A stretch of DNA of 64,000 nucleotides from Arthrobacter sp. GMC3 (GTDB lineage Bacteria > Actinomycetota > Actinomycetes > Actinomycetales > Micrococcaceae). The notes under the pieces are model-generated. The model did no database searches, was not told where the DNA came from, and saw nothing but the letters and a program-made list of their open reading frames with translations. Of the stretch, positions 50,762-58,451 are shown in pieces. The stretch lies in assembly GCF_002929305.1 (NCBI RefSeq), contig NZ_PJIO01000012.1:32628-96627 (forward strand), written 5' to 3'. Both the position numbers and the translations under genes were made by a program. Every line of letters starts with the position of its first letter. Position 1 is the first letter of the stretch.

Positions 50762-51958
50762 CTAGAACAGACGAAGCTGGCCGTAGGCTATGCCGCCCCA
50801 GTGGGCTGGCCGGTCCCGGGCAACCCAGGCGCACTCGATCGAACAGAATTTTCGTTCGTTTGTCCCTTTGCGGTCGGGGAGCTCAAAGCGTTTTCCACAC
50901 AGTGGGTTGAGGCACTTCTTGACCACGGATGGTGACCGCCGGGCCTCGTGGCTGCACTTCTTCGAGCAGTGTTTCCTGGAGTCTGCCTCGTGCGCCCTGA
51001 TCAGAAAAGTGGACATGCACAGAGGGCAGGTCCAGTCGACGCGCGGTCGCCGTGGGCTTAGCTGCTCAGTCCCTGCCCGCGGGTTCGGGTGCACGAAGTT
51101 GGCGACAAGCTGGGCATTCGTAAGTGGCCACCGTCCGCCCTTGGACGCGTTGCAAGAGCGGCAGATCGGTCTCAGATTGGAGAGGCAATGGGAGCCACCT
51201 TTGACGATGGGCTTAACGTGGTCGTTCTGCGTGGCACCTTCAATCCCGCACATCCAGCAGCGTCCGCCCCATAGAGAGAAGCGTGCCGTTTTCTGGGCCG
51301 GGGTGAACTCGACGACGATGCCACCCGGTGCCGCTTGTGAGACGTAGCGCCGCAACCGGTAGTTGTCTTTGTTTTGCTGGTAATAGCCACGGGCGCATTC
51401 TTTGCATTCATATGACAGTCCATTGCGGTTGGCCTTTTCTTTCGTGAAGTCATCCCCCGGGCGCAACTGCCTGCACCTGCTGCACACTGCAAAGAGCTGT
51501 CCCGTTTGGGCTGCCTGTTCCTCAAGCCGTGCCGTCACATTGCAAGCGTCCGAGCAGAACTTGTCCCCGGCCGCCTGTCTACCCGCCGGGCGGATTTTGG
51601 AACACACTGCGCAGCCCAAAGCGGCGAACATACAGGCCCGATTGCAGAAGCGTTGGATCCTCGCCCGATTGGCTTTGAAGCTGGTCGTCTTGCCACAGTG
51701 CTCGCAGGTAACATCCCTGCGTCCGGCCACGGAACGGCACGCAACCGAGCAGAACCGGGCTCGTTCCCTGGTGGCTGCCACTCTGAAGCTATTGCCACAA
51801 TGTTCACAGCACAGCTGGCGGGAGGTTGATGCGGCCTGGCGGCATGTCATGGAACAAAATCGTGCTTTACGCTGTTGGGCGGTGCTTGTGCCGTTGGCAG
51901 GGATCGTCTGCCCGCACATCTCGCAGCTGTTACCGGGGAAGGCCCTGGTGCGTGGCAT
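50762..51958 (-). CDS. HNH endonuclease with an array of zinc fingers
   Basis: A 398-residue protein made largely of repeated CxxC...CxxxC fingers (for example CEHCGNSFRVAA then ARFCSVACR): four before, one just ahead of (CSRC ... CKEC), and two after an HNH core. The core reads GRCWMCGIEGATQNDHVKPI then SNLRPICRSCNASKG, with the Asn-Asp-His catalytic pattern and two zinc-binding CxxC pairs, as in phage and mobile HNH nucleases. So it probably cleaves DNA, with the fingers reading the target or binding partner proteins. ATG at 51958. It is not coupled to neighbours. The number of fingers is unusual. Confidence 0.82.
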   Translation of the reverse strand: MPRTRAFPGNSCEMCGQTIPANGTSTAQQRKARFCSMTCRQAASTSRQLCCEHCGNSFRVAATRERARFCSVACRSVAGRRDVTCEHCGKTTSFKANRARIQRFCNRACMFAALGCAVCSKIRPAGRQAAGDKFCSDACNVTARLEEQAAQTGQLFAVCSRCRQLRPGDDFTKEKANRNGLSYECKECARGYYQQNKDNYRLRRYVSQAAPGGIVVEFTPAQKTARFSLWGGRCWMCGIEGATQNDHVKPIVKGGSHCLSNLRPICRSCNASKGGRWPLTNAQLVANFVHPNPRAGTEQLSPRRPRVDWTCPLCMSTFLIRAHEADSRKHCSKKCSHEARRSPSVVKKCLNPLCGKRFELPDRKGTNERKFCSIECAWVARDRPAHWGGIAYGQLRLF

Positions 51959-52138
51959 GTCGTTGACCTTTCGTCCGGTGCCGTCGTATCTGCCGCGCAG
52001 GTGATACCAGTTCAGCGCTAGCGTAGCAGCGACTGGCGTCTGACATCACAGGAGGAAATAGGACCGCCCCTCTCTGCACGGTTGGTTCAGGATTTCAGAG
52101 TTTCCCCAAAACGCGAAGGATCGTAGGGAGGTTTCCCT

Positions 52139-52741
52139 CTAGGGGTTTTCGCGGAGGACCGCGGTTATCGCCTCGAGAGCTTTTAGATCCGCCAGTTCCA
52201 GAGAACGTGCAGCAAAATCACGTACCCCAGCGCGCCGCAGGTGCTGGAATCGACTCAATTCGGTCCTGACCTGCTCCGAAGGTTCGTCGTCTTCCTGGAC
52301 CAAATAGTCTGAGTCGACACCGAAGACTTTGGCGAGGGTATGCAGGCACTCATCCGGGACGACCTGTTTCTTGCCGTTCTTTAGTCGCGACCATCGGGTA
52401 CGTGAGATGTAGTATCCCGTTTCTTGTGAGCCATCACGTATCGCCGGGTAGTTGGACCACTTCCCAGAGTCGGCCATGATCGTGTCCAGAATGAGGTTGG
52501 TCTTCCTAGCGAGCATTTCGGTGCGTCTTGTTCTCACGGCAGTGGCCTGGGGAAGATCAGCATCCGGACGCGAATCCTGGGCCTCTGTTAGGAACGTAAT
52601 GTCAGCCTTATCATCGGCCATGGCCAGCTCCAATTTGAGGGACTCCACAAGTCCCGTACTGGAGAGCCAGCCTTTGCGGTGGACCTTTAGAAGGTGCTCC
52701 AAGCGCTTGACGAGAATTTTCTTATGTTCGAGGTGATTCAC
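52139..52741 (-). CDS. EspR-like XRE-type regulator
   Basis: A 200-residue regulator. The DNA-binding part is about 105-160 (YYISRTRWSRLKNGKKQVVP then CLHTLAKVFGVDSDYLVQED), followed by a C-terminal dimerisation helix (FAARSLELADLKALEAITAV), the layout of actinobacterial EspR-like proteins. An N-terminal helical domain (about 1-90) is extra. It is divergent from the 400-aa gene at 53011 and probably controls it or itself. Confidence 0.7.
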   Translation of the reverse strand: MNHLEHKKILVKRLEHLLKVHRKGWLSSTGLVESLKLELAMADDKADITFLTEAQDSRPDADLPQATAVRTRRTEMLARKTNLILDTIMADSGKWSNYPAIRDGSQETGYYISRTRWSRLKNGKKQVVPDECLHTLAKVFGVDSDYLVQEDDEPSEQVRTELSRFQHLRRAGVRDFAARSLELADLKALEAITAVLRENP

Positions 52742-53010
52742 CGGTTGACCCTATGACGCCGTGCCGCTCGATTTGGGGCGCTGGAGTGTTCAGCGGTGGA
52801 TTGGGTTAGCGGTTGGCGTAGTGTCGCACGACTTCGGCCCTTCGAGACGGAACCTCAGGTACATTGGATGTAGGCAGTCTGGTCTGCCTTCCTCTGAGTC
52901 TGAGTTCCCACGTAACGACGACGCCGACGACAACTGCCACAGATCCAGAATCGAAGTACCTGGATAGAGATCTCTCTTTAATCAAACAGGGCTTGTAGAC
53001 GTGGGGTGCG

Positions 53011-54213
53011 ATGCCCAGATTGAAGATTAAGATGAGCTCCAACATTATTGATACCCGCGACGCCCGCGATCGCAAGGTCAAGCAAGATACTCGCGCCTGG
53101 GCAAAGTACACAGACACGAACTACACCACCGCGCTGCGGCAGGTTGAATCTCCGTTTGCCAAGGGATTCCTCGGCGAACGAGTCAGCGCTCGTCAGCTGA
53201 TCAATACCCTCGACGACCACGATCTTGTCGGTGCTGATGATGGCGACTTCATTCTCGGTGAAGCCGGCTACTACGCAGACACACCTTGGAACTTCAATCA
53301 GACCAGCGACTTCACCGAGCTGGCTCTACTCGTAGACTTCCTGCGGATGTTCACGCCCCTAGGATCGGGCGAAAAGCCGGGAGTCAGCAGCTACGCTCTG
53401 GAGCACACCGCCGCGGATTTCCTGGGGAAGTTTTTCCCCCCCGCCTCCCACGTCTCCAACGGTCGCCTCATCTGGGCGGCAGCTGCCTTGGATCTTCCCC
53501 TGGTTGAGGAAGAAGAAGCCAGCCCGAATCTCATGATCGGCATTTCAAAGCGCGAGCATGACTACGTCAAGCGCATGGTTCGCGCTGGCCACACCAAGCC
53601 GCGAGGACACCAACACCGTCCGGCAGGATTCATCCACCTACAGGCAGCCTTGGAGCAGTGCACCGCTGGCGAGGCTGTGCTCGATCGTTGGGAGCGTCCG
53701 GTGCCGTCGACTGAGGTGTGCCCGTTCCATGAGTGGCTGATCAAGCAGGCCGGCCGCGGAGACGCCATCGGTGATTGGACTGTCCACTATGTCGCCGGTG
53801 TGGCAGACAGCGACCACCGGATCGCTCGCACCGCCAATGAGTATCTGGAGATCCTCCAAGAAGTCGGGGCCTCAGACGACTGCTACGAATCGGCAGAGAA
53901 CGCAGTCGCAGAGTGGGTCAGGATCTGTGCTCCCTCTCAGCGGGGAATCACGAGTATCCGCACTCCGCGAATCCACAGTCTTGTCGAAGAAGCCGACGTG
54001 GATGACTCAGACTCAGGCCCATTCGAACGCCATGAGTTTCTGTGTCCTTGTGGTGAGGGAAAGATCGTCGAAGAGCATGACAGCAACGCTGATTTCCAGG
54101 ACAACGATCTCCTGATCGAGTGCGAAATGTGCAGTGAGGATTGGCGCTTCGTTCTTGGTCTCTCAGCGTGGGAGTGGCGCCTGGAACCTGTAACCACCGG
54201 CACCGCCAGCTAA
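53011..54213 (+). CDS. Hypothetical protein with C-terminal zinc-ribbon-like motif
   Basis: A 400-residue protein of unknown family. The N-terminus reads TRAWAKYTDTNYTTALRQVE, a segment often seen in small actinobacterial mobile-element proteins. Near the C-terminus CPCGEG ... CEMCSEDWRFVLGLSAW forms a likely zinc ribbon. ATG at 53011; ATG at 53032 is an alternative. The palindrome AGAGATCTCT (52966-52975) lies about 35 bases upstream and could be an operator for the divergent EspR-like protein. A strong terminator follows. Confidence 0.6.
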   Translation: MPRLKIKMSSNIIDTRDARDRKVKQDTRAWAKYTDTNYTTALRQVESPFAKGFLGERVSARQLINTLDDHDLVGADDGDFILGEAGYYADTPWNFNQTSDFTELALLVDFLRMFTPLGSGEKPGVSSYALEHTAADFLGKFFPPASHVSNGRLIWAAAALDLPLVEEEEASPNLMIGISKREHDYVKRMVRAGHTKPRGHQHRPAGFIHLQAALEQCTAGEAVLDRWERPVPSTEVCPFHEWLIKQAGRGDAIGDWTVHYVAGVADSDHRIARTANEYLEILQEVGASDDCYESAENAVAEWVRICAPSQRGITSIRTPRIHSLVEEADVDDSDSGPFERHEFLCPCGEGKIVEEHDSNADFQDNDLLIECEMCSEDWRFVLGLSAWEWRLEPVTTGTAS

Positions 54214-54290
54214 CCCAATGGGATTCCAATAGACTGAACCCAAGACATCTCGCCGTAGTTTCCTGAATGCTACCCACAGCGAGATTCCCT

Positions 54291-54333
54291 GAAGCCCCAC
54301 ATGATCCCCCCGATCATGTGGGGCTTCTTTCTT
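54291..54333 (+). terminator. Strong rho-independent terminator
   Basis: GAAGCCCCACATGATC (54291-54306) pairs perfectly with GATCATGTGGGGCTTC (54312-54327) around CCCCC, followed by TTTCTT. It terminates the 400-aa gene about 80 bases after its stop. Confidence 0.92.
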
Positions 54334-54496
54334 GTCCCCAGGGCATCCAAGAGATCGCCGACGCACCTCGTGATTCACCTCGGGACGTCCCCGGAAGAAT
54401 AATGCGACACGGCCCCTCGTCCCCCAACGGTCCTGAAAACCGTGAGGCGATAGCTGTGTGCTCCCCACCTCGGGGCCATCACTGGAGGAGAAAACC

Positions 54497-54856
54497 TTGG
54501 AACACATTGAAGAAGAACTCACCTGCGCCGTCGCTGGCTGCGGAACCGGATCAGTTGCACGTGTGCCTGTCGTAGTGCGCCCAGACGAAACTGACCCACA
54601 AGCGATCGCCGAAGCACCAACTGAGCCGGTGTGCAGCGAGCACGTTGACCTACTCTGGAATCTCTACGGAGCCTTCGGCGCCAAGACTCTGCTGGAATTC
54701 GTCGCCAGCGACGACAAGAGTGAATCCACCAGGGCTGCGCTTCAGAAGATTGCCACTGCGCTGTCGACCCATAGCCATCCGGACTCCAAGGCCAAGGCTG
54801 GTTTGATCTCGGCAACCGTCATCGATGGACTGGTGCTGCAAGTCGGGGAAGTCTGA
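54497..54856 (+). CDS. Small hypothetical protein
   Basis: A 119-residue protein starting at TTG 54497, with the ideal site GGAGGAG 6 bases upstream; an in-frame ATG does not exist nearby. A CAVAGCGTGSVARVP pattern with a later PVCSEHVDLL suggests a small zinc site near the N-terminus. The C-terminal part is helical (TRAALQKIATALSTHS). The function is unknown. Confidence 0.6.
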   Translation: MEHIEEELTCAVAGCGTGSVARVPVVVRPDETDPQAIAEAPTEPVCSEHVDLLWNLYGAFGAKTLLEFVASDDKSESTRAALQKIATALSTHSHPDSKAKAGLISATVIDGLVLQVGEV

Positions 54857-54884
54857 GCTGCCGCTTGGGTTGCCTTTGGCGCCG

Positions 54885-55505
54885 TTAGCCGCGGACCTTT
54901 GACGACTGGTCGGGGCAGAATCCGGCAATTCCGATACCTACGGTCCTGATGACATCATCTTGATCGTCGCTGGGGATGTTTTCCAGGACGGCAATCAGCA
55001 CCTCAGTACTTGTTCCCCCGTTGGTCAGGGTCGTGCATGCAGACTTCGCCAAACTGATCAGGGCCGCGTCACTGACCAACGGGAGACTGGTCTCTTGTCT
55101 CACAATTTTGATGAACTTCTCTTCGTCGGTCATCGCTGAAACGACGGTCTTATATTCCGTTGAGGGCCTTGAGGTCGAGACCATTGACATGCAGCCGCCG
55201 ATGACGACTAGGCCGACGATGCCGCCGCCCACCCCCGGCAACCCCCGCAGGCCGCTCTTCTTCGGCTTGGGAGCCACGGCAGGCAGTTGCCGAGCTGCGA
55301 ATGACTGAAACCCTGGTGTCAGGAAATCCGGTAGTGGAACGCCAGGATTGGATGCCAAGAAATGCTGCCTCCACGGCTCAACCTTGTCCTCGTAGTCAGC
55401 ATCGATCGCACGCCACTCAAGCAGATACACCTCGTGTGCGTGCGCGGGCGACTGACTCGCCAGCAGCTTGTTCTGGTAGCGAACGTCGCATGCAGATGCG
55501 TCCAC
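54885..55505 (-). CDS. DUF732-like membrane-anchored protein, possibly frameshifted at the start
   Basis: A 206-residue protein. A hydrophobic segment (VGGGIVGLVVIGGCMSMVST, about 90-110) anchors it in the membrane. The C-terminal part (EKFIKIVRQETSLPLVSDAA, LAKSACTTLTNGG, VGIGIAGFCPDQ) follows the DUF732 pattern of actinobacterial secreted proteins. The open frame starts with GTG at 55505, but ATG at 55563 with GGGGA upstream begins MSDQIDPTTAAVQTAQQLET in the neighbouring frame, which would join naturally to VDASACDVRYQN. A one-base shift near 55508 could have split the gene. Confidence 0.6.
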   Translation of the reverse strand: MDASACDVRYQNKLLASQSPAHAHEVYLLEWRAIDADYEDKVEPWRQHFLASNPGVPLPDFLTPGFQSFAARQLPAVAPKPKKSGLRGLPGVGGGIVGLVVIGGCMSMVSTSRPSTEYKTVVSAMTDEEKFIKIVRQETSLPLVSDAALISLAKSACTTLTNGGTSTEVLIAVLENIPSDDQDDVIRTVGIGIAGFCPDQSSKVRG

Positions 55506-55620
55506 ACGTCTCTAGTTGTTGAGCTGTCTGGACAGCAGCTGTCGTCGGGTCGATCTGATCTGACATGGTTTTTCCCCAATGGCGGTGATGAGCAGTCTAA
55601 GCATTATTGCCCTTTTGTTG

Positions 55621-55653
55621 CCCGTATCTGGTCACATTGTGGCCAGCTACGGG
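55621..55653. repeat. 33-base near-perfect palindrome
   Basis: CCCGTATCTGGTCACA and TGTGGCCAGCTACGGG flank a single T; 14 of 16 positions pair. It lies just upstream of the DUF732-like gene start on the minus strand, so it is a candidate operator, or an origin or oriT element. Confidence 0.6.
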
Positions 55654-55689
55654 TGCCCCGTCTGACACTCGCTCACAAATCACCCGTTT

Positions 55690-55803
55690 TTGGCCCAATG
55701 GGGGCTGAAAGTGCCCATGTTTTGCGCAGTTAAAACAGGTGGTGGGCCAAGATAGCCCACGTTGGGCCTCCCTGTGGGCAAAATCTGCCCTCCGATGGGC
55801 CTA
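55690..55803. repeat. Cluster of GGGC/GCCC inverted repeats
   Basis: Successive short hairpins: GTGGGC (55742-55747) with GCCCAC (55755-55760); GGGCA with TGCCC around 55776-55790; and further GGCCC, TGGGCC and GCCC copies at 55695-55715 and 55763-55803. The density is far above chance in a 110-base stretch. It could be a replication, partition or transfer origin. Confidence 0.5.
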
Positions 55804-56153
55804 CTGTGGACCAGTAACGATATTGCTGTCTTTCAGGCTGCAGCGTAGCCTCAATTCACTGAAATCCGCGCTACGCGCGCCCTGTCATTGCCCGATCCGG
55901 ACCAAGCTCATTCAGAGTGTGTAACATGGTCAACGTCTCCTCTGGGAGGCTGCAATGCTGTGCCGGAATAGCACCGAAAGTCGCATCCACTATCCGGTGT
56001 CCGGAACGCGCGGAACTACTTCGGACCTTATTCTTCAGTTGATAGTAGTCCACTACCCGTAAGTCGTCTGTGGATCAAGGCGGTGGCCACGCCCGATGGC
56101 GCATATGTTGTCTGACTGGTGTCAGGCCCGAATCGTCACCGCCCATTTCGAAA

Positions 56154-56654
56154 TCATACTTGCAGTCCGCTGGAGCTGGCTCCTCCCACCGACGGCGATG
56201 TGACTGGCATTGTCGGCAACCAACTCGAACCACTCGTAGCGGTTGGCTCGGTGTTGACCTGCTCAGGGTTGCTCAAGGTGACTGTCCGGACTGGTTTGGG
56301 CGTCGGTTCGTAGGACGTTGTTCCAAATCTGAGGTCGGGTCCAACGATCTCCGCGATGATGCGGCGGGCTTCGTGCTGGGCTCCGTCCTTCTCGTAGGAC
56401 CTGAATTCCAGGTCCCCGGTAACGGTGACGGGGTCCCCCTTCCTCATGGAGCGCGAGATGTTCTCGGCAAGTGCCCTGAATGCGGAGACGTTGTGGAAGA
56501 CGGGGATGCCGTCGCGCCATGTGCCGTCGGCTGTCTGGAAGCGCTGGTTGACGGCGACGCGCAGCTTGGCGTGGGCGATTCCGGACTCCCCGTAGGTGAG
56601 TTCCGGATCGGCGACGAGGTTGCCGTTGATGCTGACTGGGATTCTGGTGCCCAT
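56154..56654 (-). CDS. ssb: Single-stranded DNA-binding protein
   Basis: A 166-residue SSB with an N-terminal OB-fold: TRIPVSINGNLVADPELTYG, AHAKLRVAVNQRF, VFHNVSAFRALAENISRSMR and GDPVTVTGDLEFRSYEKDG. The C-terminal tail is Ser/Pro-rich and lacks the acidic DDDIPF-like tip of housekeeping SSB, which is usual for plasmid-borne copies. It ends the minus-strand transfer operon, 59 bases after the ArdC-like gene, and would protect the incoming single strand in the recipient cell. Confidence 0.9.
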   Translation of the reverse strand: MGTRIPVSINGNLVADPELTYGESGIAHAKLRVAVNQRFQTADGTWRDGIPVFHNVSAFRALAENISRSMRKGDPVTVTGDLEFRSYEKDGAQHEARRIIAEIVGPDLRFGTTSYEPTPKPVRTVTLSNPEQVNTEPTATSGSSWLPTMPVTSPSVGGASSSGLQV

Positions 56655-56713
56655 TTTCTTTTCCTACCTTTCTTGGTCCCGGCCGGTGTGCCCGGTCGGG
56701 TGACTTGCTTGGC

Positions 56714-57883
56714 TTATAACGCGTCGATCTTCGGTGAGGTCCCGATTGCTTGATGGCCGGCAACTGGTCCGGTGAGGTCGCCGCGCTCGTATGCGACGGC
56801 CATGCCGGCCGTCGCCGGTTTCCCGCCCAGGTTGTGTGGTTGTGTGACGTCCAGGATGGAGCGGCTGGCGGATGTCACTCGTGCCAGGGTGGATCGGGCG
56901 ATCTCGAGCCTGCTGGCTGGCTCCTTCCCGGTTGCTGAACCGAACAGCTTGGATTGTTCGACGGCCACGACTTGGTCGGCCCATCCTGCGAGGTAGCTGC
57001 TTGATTGAGCGCTGCGGTCGATTCCGTGGGCGCGGAGCACCGTGTAGGCGACGGATTCGGCTTCTACTTCTGCCAGGCCGCGGTGGCCCAGTCCGCTGCC
57101 GTAGAGTTTTCCAAGTTTGTCGTCGGGGCCGTGGAGGCAGACGTGGCCAAGTTCATGGGCCAGCACTGCGAAGCGTTGTTCTTGGCCCAGCCAAGCACCC
57201 ACCTGGATCTTGCGGCCGGCGAAGTCGGTGTATCCGCTAGAGAGTCCGTATTGGCTCATTGATTGCTCAACAGTGAATCCTTGGTTCTGTGCGTATTTCA
57301 CCAGCGATGGCCACAACTCCACAGTCGAGGATCCAACGTCCACCATGGGACGCGGAACATAGATGGGCTGCCCCTCGGTTTGGGACACGTCGAAGACGGC
57401 TTGGGCCCGCCACCCGACAATCCTGCGGTGGGCATTTTCCTGGGTGCCGCCGCAGTTCTGATCGGCAACAACGGATGTTGGCGTGGCGTCGGCTTCTGGG
57501 TTTTTTTCCGTGTCTTTGGCTGCTGTGCGTGGTGCGAGGACCCATAGAGCGTGCTCGCCTTTAAGCACGTTGCGGCCGTGACGTTCCCACTCACGGAAGC
57601 CAGCCACGAGCAGGGGTTGCTGTTGTCCGCGTTCTTCCGTTTGGGCCAGGAGCAGGGCGATGTTGCCGCCGGAGTATCGCCACAGGGTCGCCGAGGTGTC
57701 CAGGAGCATGTGCCAGCGTCCGGGCGTAGATATGGCGTTCTCCAGCAGTGACTGCAGCTGCTGGGTTAGTGCCGCCAGCCGATCCTCGCTGCTCGGACGT
57801 GGGCCCGCGGCGTGCTGGCCCGCTTCCTCCTTGCTGTCCGGGCGATTGCTGATTGCAGGGGCCACGGCGGCCGCCTCCCTCAC
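56714..57883 (-). CDS. ArdC-like antirestriction / zinc metallopeptidase protein
   Basis: A 389-residue protein. The N-terminal half fits the ArdC single-strand DNA-binding domain (RWHMLLDTSATLWRYSGGNI, LLVAGFREWERHGRNVLKGE, ALWVLAP). The C-terminal half has the zincin motif FAVLAHELGHVCLHG (about 240), with a downstream Glu in LAEVEAESVAYTVL. The start is GTG at 57883. ArdC proteins bind incoming single-strand DNA and block restriction in the recipient. Its position in the leading transfer operon next to SSB fits early expression after transfer. Confidence 0.85.
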   Translation of the reverse strand: MREAAAVAPAISNRPDSKEEAGQHAAGPRPSSEDRLAALTQQLQSLLENAISTPGRWHMLLDTSATLWRYSGGNIALLLAQTEERGQQQPLLVAGFREWERHGRNVLKGEHALWVLAPRTAAKDTEKNPEADATPTSVVADQNCGGTQENAHRRIVGWRAQAVFDVSQTEGQPIYVPRPMVDVGSSTVELWPSLVKYAQNQGFTVEQSMSQYGLSSGYTDFAGRKIQVGAWLGQEQRFAVLAHELGHVCLHGPDDKLGKLYGSGLGHRGLAEVEAESVAYTVLRAHGIDRSAQSSSYLAGWADQVVAVEQSKLFGSATGKEPASRLEIARSTLARVTSASRSILDVTQPHNLGGKPATAGMAVAYERGDLTGPVAGHQAIGTSPKIDAL

Positions 57884-57962
57884 TTCTAAGAGTTATCCCC
57901 GTTTTTGCGGTGATACTTATCCATGGCGCGAACTGCCCCCAACGACATGACCGGCGCTCAAA

Positions 57963-58451
57963 TTAGTTTTCGGGCCTTGTTTGGTGTGCTTCGCTGGTCC
58001 AGGCCAGGAATTCCGGGTCATCGACGGGCAGCTGCCGGGGGCTGGTCTCGCGGTGGGTTTGGAGTCCCACGCAGCCAACGGTTCTGGTTTCCAGCCTCAG
58101 GCGTTCGATGGCCAGGGGCAGCCGTTCGTGGAACCCGAGCGGCCCGAATCCAGGATCTATTGGCGTAAACGAAGCTGCTTCAGCTTTTTGCAGGGCGTAC
58201 AGTTCAGCCACGAGTTCCGGGTGCCGCCACCAACAGTCAGGGACGACCGAGGTCGTCAGCCGGTAGGTGGCCACAAACCAGGACACCCACCCGCTCAACT
58301 CCCTCCACGCCTTGGGTGCGCTCACATGGTCAAGGTCCCGCCATCGGCAGGTGGGCTCCGCCAAGCCACCGTGGACCCCTTCGAGGGGTTCGTCCGTGGC
58401 GAGGTCGCCGAAGAGCGTGTCGGCGGCTTCGTCGTCATCAAAGGGATTCAT
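57963..58451 (-). CDS. DUF4913-family protein
   Basis: A 162-residue protein with the DUF4913 core: AWRELSGWVSWFVATYRL, VVPDCWWRHPELVAELYALQ and FHERLPLAIERL. ATG at 58451 (MNPFDDDEAADTLF) follows GGAGAAGG and overlaps the VirD4-like gene by 14 bases; the longer frame is less likely. The family accompanies conjugation genes in actinobacteria; its role is unknown. Confidence 0.85.
   Translation of the reverse strand: MNPFDDDEAADTLFGDLATDEPLEGVHGGLAEPTCRWRDLDHVSAPKAWRELSGWVSWFVATYRLTTSVVPDCWWRHPELVAELYALQKAEAASFTPIDPGFGPLGFHERLPLAIERLRLETRTVGCVGLQTHRETSPRQLPVDDPEFLAWTSEAHQTRPEN

Larger units (their letters stand above)
55567..56153. other. Gap rich in palindromes, no gene
   Basis: No protein family is recognised. 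It contains a 33-base near-palindrome (55621-55653) and a run of GGGC/GCCC inverted repeats (about 55690-55803), listed separately; the right part shows nothing. Confidence 0.5.

Noticed and set aside
50636..50935. A 99-residue plus-strand open frame
   Set aside because: Its second half is antisense to the HNH gene, and it has no ribosome binding site or recognised domain.
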